Shown: positions 25,199 through 34,848, counted from the first letter of the stretch. The stretch: 64,000 nucleotides of DNA from JASSUD01 sp031963405 (GCA_031963405.1 JASSUJ010000001.1:2232001-2296000); one strand, 5' to 3'. Notes: generated from the letters alone by a model not told the origin. A program made the numbers and translations.

Positions 25199-25554
25199 TG
25201 CCAGGCGCTAATTTGCTTAGCTTCGCCTTGTCTGTCATCGGGCGGCAGCGCGTCGAATATTACCGATTTATCGCACGCGAAACGAATGAGATAGGTATCG
25301 ATGTCAATAGATATGCACCGCCCGTACCGCTATATGGCAGTGTGCAAGCAATAGATCGCAATCTCTATCAATACCTCGGCCTGGATTTTCAGAAACGATA
25401 CATTCGCCTCTATGCGTGCGCAGAATTACAGGACGTAGCCCGAGATCGATCGAGCGATCAGATTGAGTTCGCCGGTCAGCGCTATCAATTGCTATCGGAT
25501 GCCGACTGGTTCAGCCTTGACGGATGGGATGGGGCGCTCTGCGTACAGCTATGA
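25195..25554 (+). CDS. Neck / tail protein, hypothetical
   Basis: The 119 residues are beta-rich with YRFIARETNEIGIDVNRYAP and FQKRYIRLYACAELQDVARD, then SSDQIEFAGQRYQLLSDADW. Proteins with this pattern lie between neck and tail genes of DUF3383-sheath phages. Starts and stops overlap both neighbours (ATGA), showing translational coupling. Confidence 0.72.
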   Translation: MMPGANLLSFALSVIGRQRVEYYRFIARETNEIGIDVNRYAPPVPLYGSVQAIDRNLYQYLGLDFQKRYIRLYACAELQDVARDRSSDQIEFAGQRYQLLSDADWFSLDGWDGALCVQL

Positions 25555-26090
25555 CAGATAACCAATTATTCCGCCTCCTGCTGCCGTTGATTCGTGAAGG
25601 ACTGCGCGCGGCTGGCATCGCCGATTTAGCGATCAAACAGCAATACCAACCTATGCCGCAAGGCACACCGAGCGATCCGGTGATATTTCTGCATAAGATC
25701 AACGATTACCGGTACGGCTATCCGCAGAGAAAAAGCGTCTGGGAGCAAGAAGCTAAGAGGCTCGTCCATGAGGAATCAATATGGATGCAGACCTCTTTCC
25801 AGGTCAACGCATTGGCACCGCAAGACCCCGCTCAGTCGGATTTGCTAACGGCATCGGATTTATTAAACCTGAGCGCGATCATCTTGCAAAGCGACGCCAC
25901 ACGCCAAACATTACAGGCGCATGGGATCGGTATCTATCGCGTGCAGGATATTCGCCAGATTTACTTCGTTAACGACCGGCAGCAGTTCGAGGCCAGCCCG
26001 TCATTCGATTTCACGCTCACCCACAGGCACGTAATCACAAGCTGCGCGCCAGTTGTAGAGGCGTTTGAACAGAACATTTATCGCGTTTAG
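25551..26090 (+). CDS. Tail-terminator-region protein (gp37-like)
   Basis: The 179 residues (MTDNQLFRLLLPLIREGLRA, TSFQVNALAPQDPAQSDLLT, SPSFDFTLTHRHVITSCAP) match a phage protein family found directly before the sheath gene and often called LIC12616-like or gp37. A tail terminator role is inferred from place. It overlaps its upstream neighbour by four bases. Confidence 0.75.
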   Translation: MTDNQLFRLLLPLIREGLRAAGIADLAIKQQYQPMPQGTPSDPVIFLHKINDYRYGYPQRKSVWEQEAKRLVHEESIWMQTSFQVNALAPQDPAQSDLLTASDLLNLSAIILQSDATRQTLQAHGIGIYRVQDIRQIYFVNDRQQFEASPSFDFTLTHRHVITSCAPVVEAFEQNIYRV

Positions 26091-26099
26091 GAGCCACTC

Positions 26100-27593
26100 A
26101 TGGCGATTCGATTTACCAAATACGTTGACATCACTTCCGGTGTCGGCGCAGCGGCCGGCGTACGTCGGCGTGACTTGATCGGTAGATTCTTTACGACGAA
26201 TGCGTTACTGCCACCCAAAGCAGTAGTCGAATTCGATAACGCCGATGATGTTGGCCGCTACTTCGGCACCGCATCTGAGGAATATGCACGGGCCTCTTTC
26301 TATTTCAGCTGGATTTCGAAAAACATCACGCGCGCGCAGAAGATTAGCTATGCGCGCTGGGTGGATGCTGCAACAGCACCCATGATTTTCGGGGGAACTA
26401 TCACCACGCCGCTGTCCCAATTTAAGGCGATGACTGCGGGTGAATTCACGATGCAACTCGGTACGGACATTAAACATATATCGAAAATGTCGTTTGAAGA
26501 CGTAACCAGTTATACCGACGTGGCATCGGTCATACAAGCTGCGATTCGCACCAAAGGCACCAGCCCGTTGTGGAAAGGTGCCGTTGTCACATTCGATGCG
26601 CTTAACAGTTGTTTTAACTTCACGACCACGAACACCTCCGCTAACGCGAAAATCTCCATCGAGAGAGGTGAGATTAGCAGCTTAATCGGTTGGGATGAAC
26701 ACGCAACTTTCGCTGATGGTTCAGTATCTGAAAGCATCAGCGATGTGCTCACCGCTTCGACGGATACCTCCAACAACTTTGGTTCATTCACGTTCATACG
26801 AGCGCTTTCAGCAGATGAAACAGCAGAGACTGCCAAATGGAATGCCGCACAGAATGTGATGTACCAGTTACATGCACGCGTTCTACCTGCTGACACATCG
26901 GCCTATTACGATGCACTTAAAGGTTATTCGGGTACCGGACTGACGCTTGCTGGCGCCACAGGAGAATACCCCGAGCAATTCCCGATGATGATTCTCGCGG
27001 GAACAGACTATAGTCGCCGCAACTCGGTTCAGAATTACATGTTCCAGCAGGCAGCGCTCACGCCTAGCGTGATAACGACTCCTGAATCGGATCGTTTAGA
27101 TGCGCTGCGCATCAACTATTACGGCCGCACGCAAACTGCCGGCCAGGTACTCGACTTCTATCAGCGCGGTGTACTAATGGGTGGCACAAGTGCGCCGACG
27201 GATATGAATGTGTACGCGAATGAGCAATGGCTAAAAGATGCTGCGGGCAGTGCGATTATGGAATTGCTGATGTCGCTTGCGAAGGTGTCGGCCAATGCTC
27301 AAGGGCGCAGCCAGTTGATTGCAACGTTGCAGAGTGTCATCAACATGGCCTTATTCAACGGCACGATCAGTATCGGCAAAGATCTGAACAACACGCAACA
27401 ACTGTACGTGACAAGCATGACAGGCGACCCTGACGCATGGCGGCAAGTGCAAGCTATCGGTTATTGGATAGATTGTGTCATTCAGTCTGTGGTTACCCAA
27501 GATGGCCGCACCGAATACAAGGCGGTCTACACCTTTATTTACAGCAAGGACGATGCTATCCGTAAAGTGGAAGGCTCGCACGTGTTGATCTAA
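26100..27593 (+). CDS. Contractile tail sheath protein (DUF3383 type)
   Basis: The 497 residues belong to the DUF3383 sheath family: YVDITSGVGAAAGVRRRDLI, FNTTNALLPPKAVVEF-like start, AQKISYARWVDAATAPMIFGG, PMMILAGTDYSRRNSVQNYM and INMALFNGTISIGKDL. It polymerises around the tube and contracts on infection, so the prophage is a myovirus. Confidence 0.93.
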   Translation: MAIRFTKYVDITSGVGAAAGVRRRDLIGRFFTTNALLPPKAVVEFDNADDVGRYFGTASEEYARASFYFSWISKNITRAQKISYARWVDAATAPMIFGGTITTPLSQFKAMTAGEFTMQLGTDIKHISKMSFEDVTSYTDVASVIQAAIRTKGTSPLWKGAVVTFDALNSCFNFTTTNTSANAKISIERGEISSLIGWDEHATFADGSVSESISDVLTASTDTSNNFGSFTFIRALSADETAETAKWNAAQNVMYQLHARVLPADTSAYYDALKGYSGTGLTLAGATGEYPEQFPMMILAGTDYSRRNSVQNYMFQQAALTPSVITTPESDRLDALRINYYGRTQTAGQVLDFYQRGVLMGGTSAPTDMNVYANEQWLKDAAGSAIMELLMSLAKVSANAQGRSQLIATLQSVINMALFNGTISIGKDLNNTQQLYVTSMTGDPDAWRQVQAIGYWIDCVIQSVVTQDGRTEYKAVYTFIYSKDDAIRKVEGSHVLI

Positions 27594-27613
27594 CTTACCC
27601 GCCAGGAGCAACA

Positions 27614-28063
27614 ATGGAAAACATTTCTGGCTTCGGCCTTATGGTGCAGATACGCGCATCTAAAACCTTCCCCACGGGGTTTACCGTTACACAGTTCGCT
27701 GACGATGGAGATCCATTCGATATACCAAGTATCCAGGTTAACGACAAAGCGATGGGACTCAACGGCGATTTAATCACTTGGTCTAAAGCTAATCCAATCT
27801 CAGTCACGCTCAACCTCATTCCTGCTAGCGATGACGACAAAAATATGTCGATCTTGCTCGAAGCGAACAGGGTAGGGCGCGGCAAACAAAGTGCGAAGGA
27901 TGTGATCACCATGACGGCGATCTACTCGGATGGCCGCGCCCCCTTAACCCTAACGGAGGGCGCCATTACTGATGGTATGCCAGCTAACAGCGTAGCCAGC
28001 GCTGGGCGCCTGAAAAGCAAGCCATATATCTTTGCATTCGAAAACCGCACGGGAGCGCAATGA
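27614..28063 (+). CDS. Tail tube protein
   Basis: The 149 residues directly follow the sheath gene and end in the start of the chaperone gene (ATGA overlap). FPTGFTVTQFADDGDPFDIP, GLNGDLITWSKANPISVTLN and IPASDDDKNMSILLEANRV are typical of tubes paired with DUF3383 sheaths. Confidence 0.85.
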   Translation: MENISGFGLMVQIRASKTFPTGFTVTQFADDGDPFDIPSIQVNDKAMGLNGDLITWSKANPISVTLNLIPASDDDKNMSILLEANRVGRGKQSAKDVITMTAIYSDGRAPLTLTEGAITDGMPANSVASAGRLKSKPYIFAFENRTGAQ

Positions 28064-28503
28064 GCATTCTGCTTGAACCTAAAGAAATCACCCTTAAGAC
28101 AATGGCGGGTGAGGATCGCATCTACATCCTGTCGAAATTCCCAGCCATCGCAGGCCGAGAGATCGTTTCGCAATACCCGATTAGTGCAGTACCGAAGCTT
28201 GGCGATTACAAGACCAACGAAGCACTCATGCTAAAGATCATGAGCTTCGTTGCAGTGCCAGCTGATAATGGTGAGTTGCGCTTATCGACCTCCGCACTAG
28301 TTGATAACCATGTGCCGGACTACGAAACGCTGATAAAAATCGAGTTCCACATGATGGACTACAACACGTCTTTTTTCTCAAGCGGAAAGGTCTCGACTTT
28401 CTTAAGCAATGTCGAGGGCAAAGCAGCAGCGTGGATTACCAAAACGTTGACGGACTTGTCGGAGCGATCCTTTCTGAAGGACGGGCCACGCTCCAAGAGC
28501 TAA
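28060..28503 (+). CDS. Tail assembly chaperone, frame-0 product (G-like)
   Basis: The 147 residues start MSILLEPKEITLKTMAGEDR and run to a basic KDGPRSKS end. Genes in this slot help tape-measure proteins fold and thread the tube. A TTTTTTC heptamer in the right phase at 28371 allows -1 slippage into a second frame that ends at the tape-measure start, giving a G/GT-type pair. Confidence 0.85.
   Translation: MSILLEPKEITLKTMAGEDRIYILSKFPAIAGREIVSQYPISAVPKLGDYKTNEALMLKIMSFVAVPADNGELRLSTSALVDNHVPDYETLIKIEFHMMDYNTSFFSSGKVSTFLSNVEGKAAAWITKTLTDLSERSFLKDGPRSKS
28371..28377 (+). promoter_or_regulatory. Slippery heptamer for -1 frameshift
   Basis: T TTT TTC in frame 0 (codon TTT at 28372, TTC at 28375) matches the X XXY YYZ rule. 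It is the only good heptamer I found in the overlap region. Lambda and most tailed phages express tail chaperones by slippage. Confidence 0.65.
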
Positions 28504-28610
28504 GAACTATATATACCCTGGAGGATGCCTTCATTCTCTGGGAGAGCATTGCTATTCCTCGTTATAACGAATGGCTTGCTGCTGAACACCTCAAACGGAC
28601 ATCAAAATGA
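28377..28610 (+). CDS. Tail assembly chaperone, -1 frame part (T-like)
   Basis: This frame lies one base back from the G-like gene and stays open from the heptamer to a TGA at 28608 that overlaps the tape-measure ATG. Its conserved-looking part is VDGLVGAILSEGRATLQELR, TIYTLEDAFILWESIAIPRY and NEWLAAEH. The predicted G-T fusion is about 183 residues. Independent translation from GTG 28431 is the alternative. Confidence 0.7.
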   Translation, partial: LKRKGLDFLKQCRGQSSSVDYQNVDGLVGAILSEGRATLQELRTIYTLEDAFILWESIAIPRYNEWLAAEHLKRTSK

Positions 28611-30313
28611 GCATTTTGGAAACATTCCATATCTTGTTCGACTCCGATGCAAAAGAAGTTAAAAAGGGGGCAGAAGAAGCACAGAAGGCAACCGACAGTC
28701 TAGAAAAGAAAATCCAAGGCGCTGATCTCGTTGCTACAAAGCTCGGTAAATCCTTCAAGTCTATGATTGGTCTAGCCACTGGCGCACTCGCAGGTGCCTT
28801 ATCAATAGGCGCGCTAGTTTCCGGAGTTGTGCACACAGTGGCTAGTGCAGATGAGATTAGTAGAAGCGCTGACGCGCTACGAATAGAGGCCTCTGCTCTG
28901 CAAGCGTGGAGCGAAGCGGCCAAACGCTCAGGCAGTAGCGGCAAAGAATTCAGGAATTCGCTCATCGGTCTTAACGAAAAGCTGACTGAACTAGCAAAAA
29001 CCGGTAAGGGTGAGATCGGACCATTGCTGCAGCGACTCGGCGTGCGCTTCCGCAATCTGAACGGCACCATCAAGACCACCCCACAATTGCTATTGGATGT
29101 TGCTAAATCGTTTGAGCATCTGAGCAAGTCAGAATCTGCCGAATTGGGAAAAAAGATGGGGTTGGATGAAGGCACCATTGCCTTACTGCAAAAAGGTCGG
29201 CTGGCGGTCGAAGACCAGATTAAACGACATAAAGAGCTTGGGGTGATTAACAAGCTCGACATCCAAGCCGGGAAACAGTACAGCGAACAGCTCGGCAAAA
29301 CCAAAGTCGCGTTAGGCGATCTTGGGCAGGTGTTTCAGCACATGTTCACGACAGTCGCCACCACCGTACTACCAACCTTGTCCAAATTACTGAAAAAATT
29401 CGAGACAGTCACGGTCTATTTAATCAACCACAGTAGTTTAATCAAAGGGTTTTTCGTCGGACTGGCGCTAGTGCTGACAACGATGTACTTGCCAGCGGTT
29501 CTAAGTGCGGCAGCTGCAACGCTTGCACTGGTGGCTCCTTACCTCTTGATCGGCGCTGCCATTGCAGCGGTAGGTACTATATTCGCGCTCGCTTATGAAG
29601 ATGTGATGAACTTTTTCGACGGCAACGATTCGCTGCTCGGAGAGTTATTCAAGCGCTGGCCAAGGCTCGGCGAAGCAGTGTCTGCAGTTACAAGTGTTTT
29701 CGCTTATCTATTTGAGGTGATAAATGCTGGACTTATTTTCATCGCAGAATTGTTCGTCCATCCAGAAAAAGCACTCCGGCGTTTCTCAAGCACTTCACAA
29801 GCCGCATTCGATAAGCTGCTAAATAGGATACCCGCGCTCAAATCGGCCATAACTAAGATCGGCAATGTATTTAACCAGGTTGGAAGCACAGTTAAGTCTG
29901 CCTGGAACGGTATCGCTGCTGCCATCGAGACGGTGATCAGCGTGGCCTCACGCGGACTGAAAATCATCAGCGGTGCGCTGAGCCAGGTGAAATCATTTCT
30001 TGGCATCGGTGAATCTGCGTCCACACAAAACAGCAACACGCCCCGCCCTGACCTAACCTCGGCTAATCGAGCTAATGTCATGGCTGGCAGGCAGGCTCTG
30101 GCTATTACTTCCACACCGCTTTCCGCGCAAACTTCGAATAGCATCATGCACGCGAGTCGCAGTACGAGCAAGAGCACAAACGTGCAAACCGGGCCGATCA
30201 CAATCAATACGCAGGCGTCAGATGGTGCTGCAATCAAACATGAATTAAGCCGCGGATTAGGTCAGGAATTGAGTACGACATTAAATCATTTCGATGATGG
30301 GGTAGCGGCATGA
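28607..30313 (+). CDS. Tape measure protein
   Basis: The 568 residues set tail length and become the channel for DNA. The N-terminus is helical (FHILFDSDAKEVKKGAEEAQ), a glycine/alanine hydrophobic stretch follows (MIGLATGALAGALSIGALVSG), and a strong double membrane segment lies at about 285-330 (FFVGLALVLTTMYLPAVLSA). The C-terminus is Ser/Thr-rich. It is short for a tape measure, suggesting a short tail. Confidence 0.9.
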   Translation: MSILETFHILFDSDAKEVKKGAEEAQKATDSLEKKIQGADLVATKLGKSFKSMIGLATGALAGALSIGALVSGVVHTVASADEISRSADALRIEASALQAWSEAAKRSGSSGKEFRNSLIGLNEKLTELAKTGKGEIGPLLQRLGVRFRNLNGTIKTTPQLLLDVAKSFEHLSKSESAELGKKMGLDEGTIALLQKGRLAVEDQIKRHKELGVINKLDIQAGKQYSEQLGKTKVALGDLGQVFQHMFTTVATTVLPTLSKLLKKFETVTVYLINHSSLIKGFFVGLALVLTTMYLPAVLSAAAATLALVAPYLLIGAAIAAVGTIFALAYEDVMNFFDGNDSLLGELFKRWPRLGEAVSAVTSVFAYLFEVINAGLIFIAELFVHPEKALRRFSSTSQAAFDKLLNRIPALKSAITKIGNVFNQVGSTVKSAWNGIAAAIETVISVASRGLKIISGALSQVKSFLGIGESASTQNSNTPRPDLTSANRANVMAGRQALAITSTPLSAQTSNSIMHASRSTSKSTNVQTGPITINTQASDGAAIKHELSRGLGQELSTTLNHFDDGVAA

Positions 30314-30834
30314 TCACGGGATTTATTCCAACTGCGGCCATTGATGTCGTAGGCGTGTTCGGTGCAGGTTTCCAACAACTCTTCAGCGATGCCCGGCCAA
30401 TGAAGGCAAGCGTCAAAGAAGCGTCTAAAACAATGGAGCATCCAGTTGAGTCGGGAGCAACGATTACCGACCACCGGATCATCCTACCTGTTGAGATCGA
30501 ATTGTTAATGATGCTGTCCTCGACGTATTACCGGGACACTTATCGGCAAATCCGTGAAATGTACTTAAAGGGTCAAACCCTGACGGTACAAACCAAGTCA
30601 GGCAGCTACTCCAATATGCTGCTCGCCGAAATACCACACGACGAAGACCCGGATACTTTCGACTCCATCATGCTTACATTAAAGCTAAAGGAAGTTCTGC
30701 TGGTCACAGCTCGGTATGAGCAACTGCCTGCACAGAAAGTCAGAAATAAGGCACACGCTTCAACCGTTCAGCGCGGCGAGCAATCAGGGAAACCGAAGAA
30801 AAATAAATCGACGCTTTACAACATCTTGTTTTAA
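30310..30834 (+). CDS. Distal tail / baseplate protein (Dit-like)
   Basis: The 174 residues (VVGVFGAGFQQLFSDARPMK, DHRIILPVEIELLMMLSSTY, FDSIMLTLKLKEVLLVTARY) match the phage baseplate proteins that follow tape measures in this tail type. It overlaps the tape-measure stop (ATGA). The tail is Lys-rich. Confidence 0.75.
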   Translation: MITGFIPTAAIDVVGVFGAGFQQLFSDARPMKASVKEASKTMEHPVESGATITDHRIILPVEIELLMMLSSTYYRDTYRQIREMYLKGQTLTVQTKSGSYSNMLLAEIPHDEDPDTFDSIMLTLKLKEVLLVTARYEQLPAQKVRNKAHASTVQRGEQSGKPKKNKSTLYNILF

Positions 30835-30844
30835 TTTAATCCCC

Positions 30845-31159
30845 ATGATTCAAATTCCGCTCGATGCGATTCCCAATCAATCGCTATCGATTCGGCTCGA
30901 TGGTCGCCGTTACGAAATCACCCTACAAGCAACTGCAGGTGTCATGTCAGCCACGATTGCCCGTGATGAAACGTTGCTAGTGCAAGGCATGCAATGCAAC
31001 GCTAGCGTGCTGCTGTTGCCGTTTCAGTACATGGAAGATAACGCTGGGAATTTCGTGTTTATGACTAGCAATGGGGAGTATCCAGACTACACAAAGTTCG
31101 ATAGCACCCATGAGCTGCTATATGTGAGCAGCTCAGAGTTGGATGAACTCCGTGGATGA
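30845..31159 (+). CDS. Baseplate plug-type protein
   Basis: The 104 residues are beta-rich: MIQIPLDAIPNQSLSIRLDG, RYEITLQATAGVMSATIARD, YMEDNAGNFVFMTSNGEYPD. This fits small plug proteins of contractile baseplates. ATG 30845 is chosen; the frame extends upstream over the Dit-like gene. Its end overlaps the next gene. Confidence 0.75.
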   Translation: MIQIPLDAIPNQSLSIRLDGRRYEITLQATAGVMSATIARDETLLVQGMQCNASVLLLPFQYMEDNAGNFVFMTSNGEYPDYTKFDSTHELLYVSSSELDELRG

Positions 31160-31982
31160 ACTCGACCCACGCATCATCCGCGTCGGCATCGAGATTAACG
31201 GTGTACTGAAAATCTATGATGACCTGACCATTAGCGCCACTGGCTCCAAATTCGCCAATGCACTGCAAAACGAGGCCGAGATTCGGGTCACTAATCTGTC
31301 GAAACCGGATCGTGAATATCTGCTAACCGAGACCAGTCCCTTTAATCGCAATCGCACACCAAAGCGGATCGTACTAGAGGCTGGCCGTCGCTCGACCGGT
31401 GGATCGCGCGTGTTTATGGGGGATATTTCTAGTTGCCTGCCGTCACAGCCGCCGGACATCACGCTGATGTTTAAAGCATCTACTGGGCAGTTCCAGAAGG
31501 GCAATATCCTTGCACGCAGCCAAGCAGTAACAGCACCACTGTCTACCATCGCACGTCAGATCGCAGGCGATCTCGGGCTGACGCTGCGTTTCGAGGCAAT
31601 GGAAAAGCATATTGCCAACTATGCGTTTATCGGTAGCGCACTAAAACAAATAGACCGCCTTGGTGAGGTCGGCGGAGTTAATGCCTACGTCGATGACAAC
31701 ATACTGGTCGTAAAAAATTACAACGTCGCACTACGCGGTGAAACACGTGTATTAAGCGAAGCGACAGGCATGATTGGCATCCCCGAAATCACTGAGCAAG
31801 GCGTAAAAGTTAAGTATCTGTTTGATACAACAACCCGCCTTGGGGGCGCGCTGATTATCGATAGCAAGCTCAACCCGGCAGCATCCGGCAATTACATCAT
31901 CTTCAAGTTGAATTTTGAACTCGCCAATCGCGATACATCCTTCTATTGGATCGCAGAGGCTAAACGCGCAGGTACACATTGA
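31143..31982 (+). CDS. Baseplate hub protein (gpD-like)
   Basis: The 279 residues form the hub to which the spike attaches. PRIIRVGIEINGVLKIYDDL, NEAEIRVTNLSKPDREYLL and VVKNYNVALRGETRVLSEAT-GMIGIPEITEQGVKVKYLFD match late-control D/gp27-like hubs of small myophages. The next gene starts on its stop codon. Confidence 0.85.
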   Translation: MNSVDELDPRIIRVGIEINGVLKIYDDLTISATGSKFANALQNEAEIRVTNLSKPDREYLLTETSPFNRNRTPKRIVLEAGRRSTGGSRVFMGDISSCLPSQPPDITLMFKASTGQFQKGNILARSQAVTAPLSTIARQIAGDLGLTLRFEAMEKHIANYAFIGSALKQIDRLGEVGGVNAYVDDNILVVKNYNVALRGETRVLSEATGMIGIPEITEQGVKVKYLFDTTTRLGGALIIDSKLNPAASGNYIIFKLNFELANRDTSFYWIAEAKRAGTH

Positions 31983-32656
31983 TGAGCGATAACGCAATTC
32001 CCAGCCATGACCCGGCCAATGCAGGCGGATTAGCAGGTACGTTGCGCGAAGTGTTCAAAAAGCTGATGCAGGGTGTCGATGACATGTTGCCTGCGAAAAT
32101 CGTCGCCTACAACCGCAAACGCAATGTCGCCACTGTGCAGCCGCAGATCATGGTGCTGACAACCGAAAACCAAACACTATCCCGCCCAACACTAGCCAGC
32201 GTACCAGTGCTCGCACTCGGCGGTGGCGGCTTCATTATGAGTCTGCCTCTCAAACCAGGTGACACCGGATGGATCAAGGCCAGCGATCGAGATATTTCAC
32301 TGTATCTGCAATCCAATTCAGAGGCAGGGCCAAACACACAGCGCTTGCACTCTTTCGCAGATGGCTTGTTCATCCCAGATGTGATGCGCAACTACACCAT
32401 TGCCGATGAAGATGAATCCAACGCAGTGCTGCAAAGCACGGACGGCTCGGTGCGCATAGCACTTTGGCCAGACAAGATTAAATTGACAGCGCAGACCATT
32501 GAACTTGATGCAACAGAGGTGAAATGTACCGGCAATTTGACAACCGACGGTCGCGTGACCGGGCGTGGCGGTGTGACTTTTGGCGAGACACCTGCCGAAT
32601 CACACCGACATAACGGCGTTGAAAGCGGTAGCGGCATAAGTGGAGGCCCAGTATGA
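31982..32656 (+). CDS. Baseplate spike protein (gpV / Gp138-like)
   Basis: About 224 residues. The N-terminal OB-like domain has LPAKIVAYNRKRNVATVQPQ and VPVLALGGGGFIMSLPLKPGDTGWI; the C-terminal part forms repetitive beta structure (IELDATEVKCTGNLTTDGRV) and ends in a His/Gly-rich region that could bind metal at the tip. It pierces the cell envelope during infection. ATG 31982 overlaps the hub stop. Confidence 0.88.
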   Translation: MSDNAIPSHDPANAGGLAGTLREVFKKLMQGVDDMLPAKIVAYNRKRNVATVQPQIMVLTTENQTLSRPTLASVPVLALGGGGFIMSLPLKPGDTGWIKASDRDISLYLQSNSEAGPNTQRLHSFADGLFIPDVMRNYTIADEDESNAVLQSTDGSVRIALWPDKIKLTAQTIELDATEVKCTGNLTTDGRVTGRGGVTFGETPAESHRHNGVESGSGISGGPV

Positions 32657-33000
32657 AAAGCTTAGCAACCAATAAGCAAAACGATCTATATCTCGATACC
32701 GATGGCATGCTCGCTATTACGCATGATTTAAAAGCCATCAAACAAAACTGTCAACACGCAATGCAAACACAGTTGGGTGAAATGGTGTTTGCCTTAGATC
32801 GTGGCATGCCGACAATGGATGTAGTGTGGCACAACACAAATTTGGTGCAATGCGAAGCCTACGCTCGCCAGACATTACGAGCCATCGCTGGCGTACTCGA
32901 AGTTACCGCTTTTACTGCCAATCTTAAAGATGGTGTACTGCGCTATCACGCAACCATCCAAACCATTTTCGGCACAACCGAGCTGACCAATCATGGCTAA
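32653..33000 (+). CDS. Baseplate wedge protein (gpW / gp25-like)
   Basis: The 115 residues have NDLYLDTDGMLAITHDLKAI then QNCQHAMQTQLGEMVFALDR, the gp25/W sheath-initiator signature with the conserved acidic residue. It sits between spike and J protein as in other contractile tails and overlaps both neighbours. Confidence 0.88.
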   Translation: MKSLATNKQNDLYLDTDGMLAITHDLKAIKQNCQHAMQTQLGEMVFALDRGMPTMDVVWHNTNLVQCEAYARQTLRAIAGVLEVTAFTANLKDGVLRYHATIQTIFGTTELTNHG

Positions 33001-34192
33001 GACCTATGACTACTTGACGCACACAGGCGTGATTGTGCCAGACACGTCTACCTTACTGAATACTGTCCAGGATGAGTGGCGTAGCGTGTTTGGTAATGAT
33101 CTATCCGTGAATGCGGAGACGCCACAAGGCGTACTCATTACTGCCGACACGCTGGGGCGTAATGCTGTCATTCGCAACAATGCTGCTCTCGCTAATCAAA
33201 TCAATCCCAATCATGCTGGTGGCATATTTTTAGATGCCATATGTGCGTTAACAGGGCTAGAACGTACTAAAAAAACCCATTCGACAATTGCAAACGTAGA
33301 CGTTACAGGTGCTCCGCATACGCTCATTCGCAAAGGTGCGCGAGCGCGCACCCAAGCCGGAGATTTATTTGAAACCACAGATGCTGTGGTATTAGATTCT
33401 GATGGGGCGGGGACAATTAATTTTCGCTCAGTTGAATATGGATCAATCACAGCACCCGCTGGCGCACTCGTGCATATAGTCGATAGTGTACTTGGCTGGG
33501 AAACTGTCAATAACAGCGAAAGCGCAACACCTGGGCAAACCGAACAATCTGATGCAAGCCTAAATAGGCAACGCAAGCGCACCTTAGCGTTGCAAGGCAT
33601 TTCAATTTCCGAGGCAATCACATCCGCACTTTATGAAATAAATGGCGTAAAGAGTCTGAAATTTCGAGAAAACACCGAAAGCGTGACACAGATCATCGAT
33701 GGCGTATCGATGAAACCTCACTCAATTTGGGTATGTGTTGATGGTGGGACAGACATTGATATTGCGCAGGCGTTACTGAATAACAAAAGTGCCGGAGCTG
33801 GCTGGAATGGTAAGGTGAGCGTTGAGGCCATCGACTCCATTTCAGAGCAAAAATACACCATTCTGTTTGATCGCCCAACGCCACGCTATTTTTTAACACG
33901 CGTGATAGTGCGTGTAGGTCCTTCGGTAACCGACCCACAAATTACAGTACGCAACGCAATCATTGCTTACGCAGAAAACCAGTTTGAGAATGAAGCTGGT
34001 TTTATGGTTGGCACTAGCGTTTCGCCATTCGAACTAGCAGCGGCTGTCAATCGTTATGTACCCGATATTTATGTACAACGCTTGGAAATATCCAACCTTG
34101 CACCACTTAACTACGTAACGACAGAAATTCCACTCGACATTTGGGAAAAAGCATTCATTACGCCTTCAGCTATCCAAGTGATCGTGCTATGA
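32993..34192 (+). CDS. Baseplate wedge protein J (gp47-like)
   Basis: The 399 residues match baseplate J proteins: GVIVPDTSTLLNTVQDEWRS, QGVLITADTLGRNAVIRNNA, GGIFLDAICALTGLERTKKT, NNSESATPGQTEQSDASLNR and KSLKFRENTESV. It forms the wedge body with the next gene product. Confidence 0.92.
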   Translation: MAKTYDYLTHTGVIVPDTSTLLNTVQDEWRSVFGNDLSVNAETPQGVLITADTLGRNAVIRNNAALANQINPNHAGGIFLDAICALTGLERTKKTHSTIANVDVTGAPHTLIRKGARARTQAGDLFETTDAVVLDSDGAGTINFRSVEYGSITAPAGALVHIVDSVLGWETVNNSESATPGQTEQSDASLNRQRKRTLALQGISISEAITSALYEINGVKSLKFRENTESVTQIIDGVSMKPHSIWVCVDGGTDIDIAQALLNNKSAGAGWNGKVSVEAIDSISEQKYTILFDRPTPRYFLTRVIVRVGPSVTDPQITVRNAIIAYAENQFENEAGFMVGTSVSPFELAAAVNRYVPDIYVQRLEISNLAPLNYVTTEIPLDIWEKAFITPSAIQVIVL

Positions 34193-34845
34193 AAATTCAA
34201 TCTTTCGATTTCTCAATCGATCTTTTGCAGGCGCTGCTCTGGCAGTACAACGACGCCGATAAGCTGCGAGGCTTGCTTGAGCATAAGCAAGCTTGGTATG
34301 AAAAAAACCATAACGAGTTCTGGAAAAAATGGGTGCAGGATGTTTTTGATTTGCGTACTGCCAATGATTTCGGGCTGTCAGTCTGGGCAATCTTACTGGG
34401 CGTACCGTTAAGCGTCACCGTCAATCCAACCAAACCAGGGGCCCCAGTATTTGGATTTGGAGCCACTAATAAGAATTTCGGACATGGAAGCTTTGGCAGC
34501 AAATCATCCTCAACAGTGAAGCTGACACTTGAGCAGAAGAGAGTTGTATTGCGACTGCGCTACTTTCAGCTTGTTGCGCGCAGCACGATTCCCGAAATCA
34601 ACCGCTTTATGAAAATGCTGCTAGGTGAGCAAGGTCAAGTTTATGTCCTCGACTCTAACGACATGTCGTATGTCATCTATGTTTTCTCTTCTCAACCCAG
34701 CCCGAGTCTAATTTTCGTACTAGATAGCTATGACCTACTGCCACGCCCAGCAGGAGTAGGGGTGAAGCGTCGAGTTGTGACACGACCTTCTTTTGGCTTT
34801 GGCAAGCATTATAAAAACTTTACTCACGGAACATTTGCGGAGTGA
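34189..34845 (+). CDS. Baseplate / tail protein (DUF2612)
   Basis: The 218 residues match DUF2612, which replaces gpI in this phage type. FGLSVWAILLGVPLSVTV is central, and two similar motifs flank the middle: FGFGATNKNFGHGSFG (about 85-100) and FGFGKHYKNFTHGTFAE at the C-terminus, an internal repeat. The ATG overlaps the J stop. Confidence 0.87.
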   Translation: MKIQSFDFSIDLLQALLWQYNDADKLRGLLEHKQAWYEKNHNEFWKKWVQDVFDLRTANDFGLSVWAILLGVPLSVTVNPTKPGAPVFGFGATNKNFGHGSFGSKSSSTVKLTLEQKRVVLRLRYFQLVARSTIPEINRFMKMLLGEQGQVYVLDSNDMSYVIYVFSSQPSPSLIFVLDSYDLLPRPAGVGVKRRVVTRPSFGFGKHYKNFTHGTFAE

Positions 34846-34848
34846 CCT

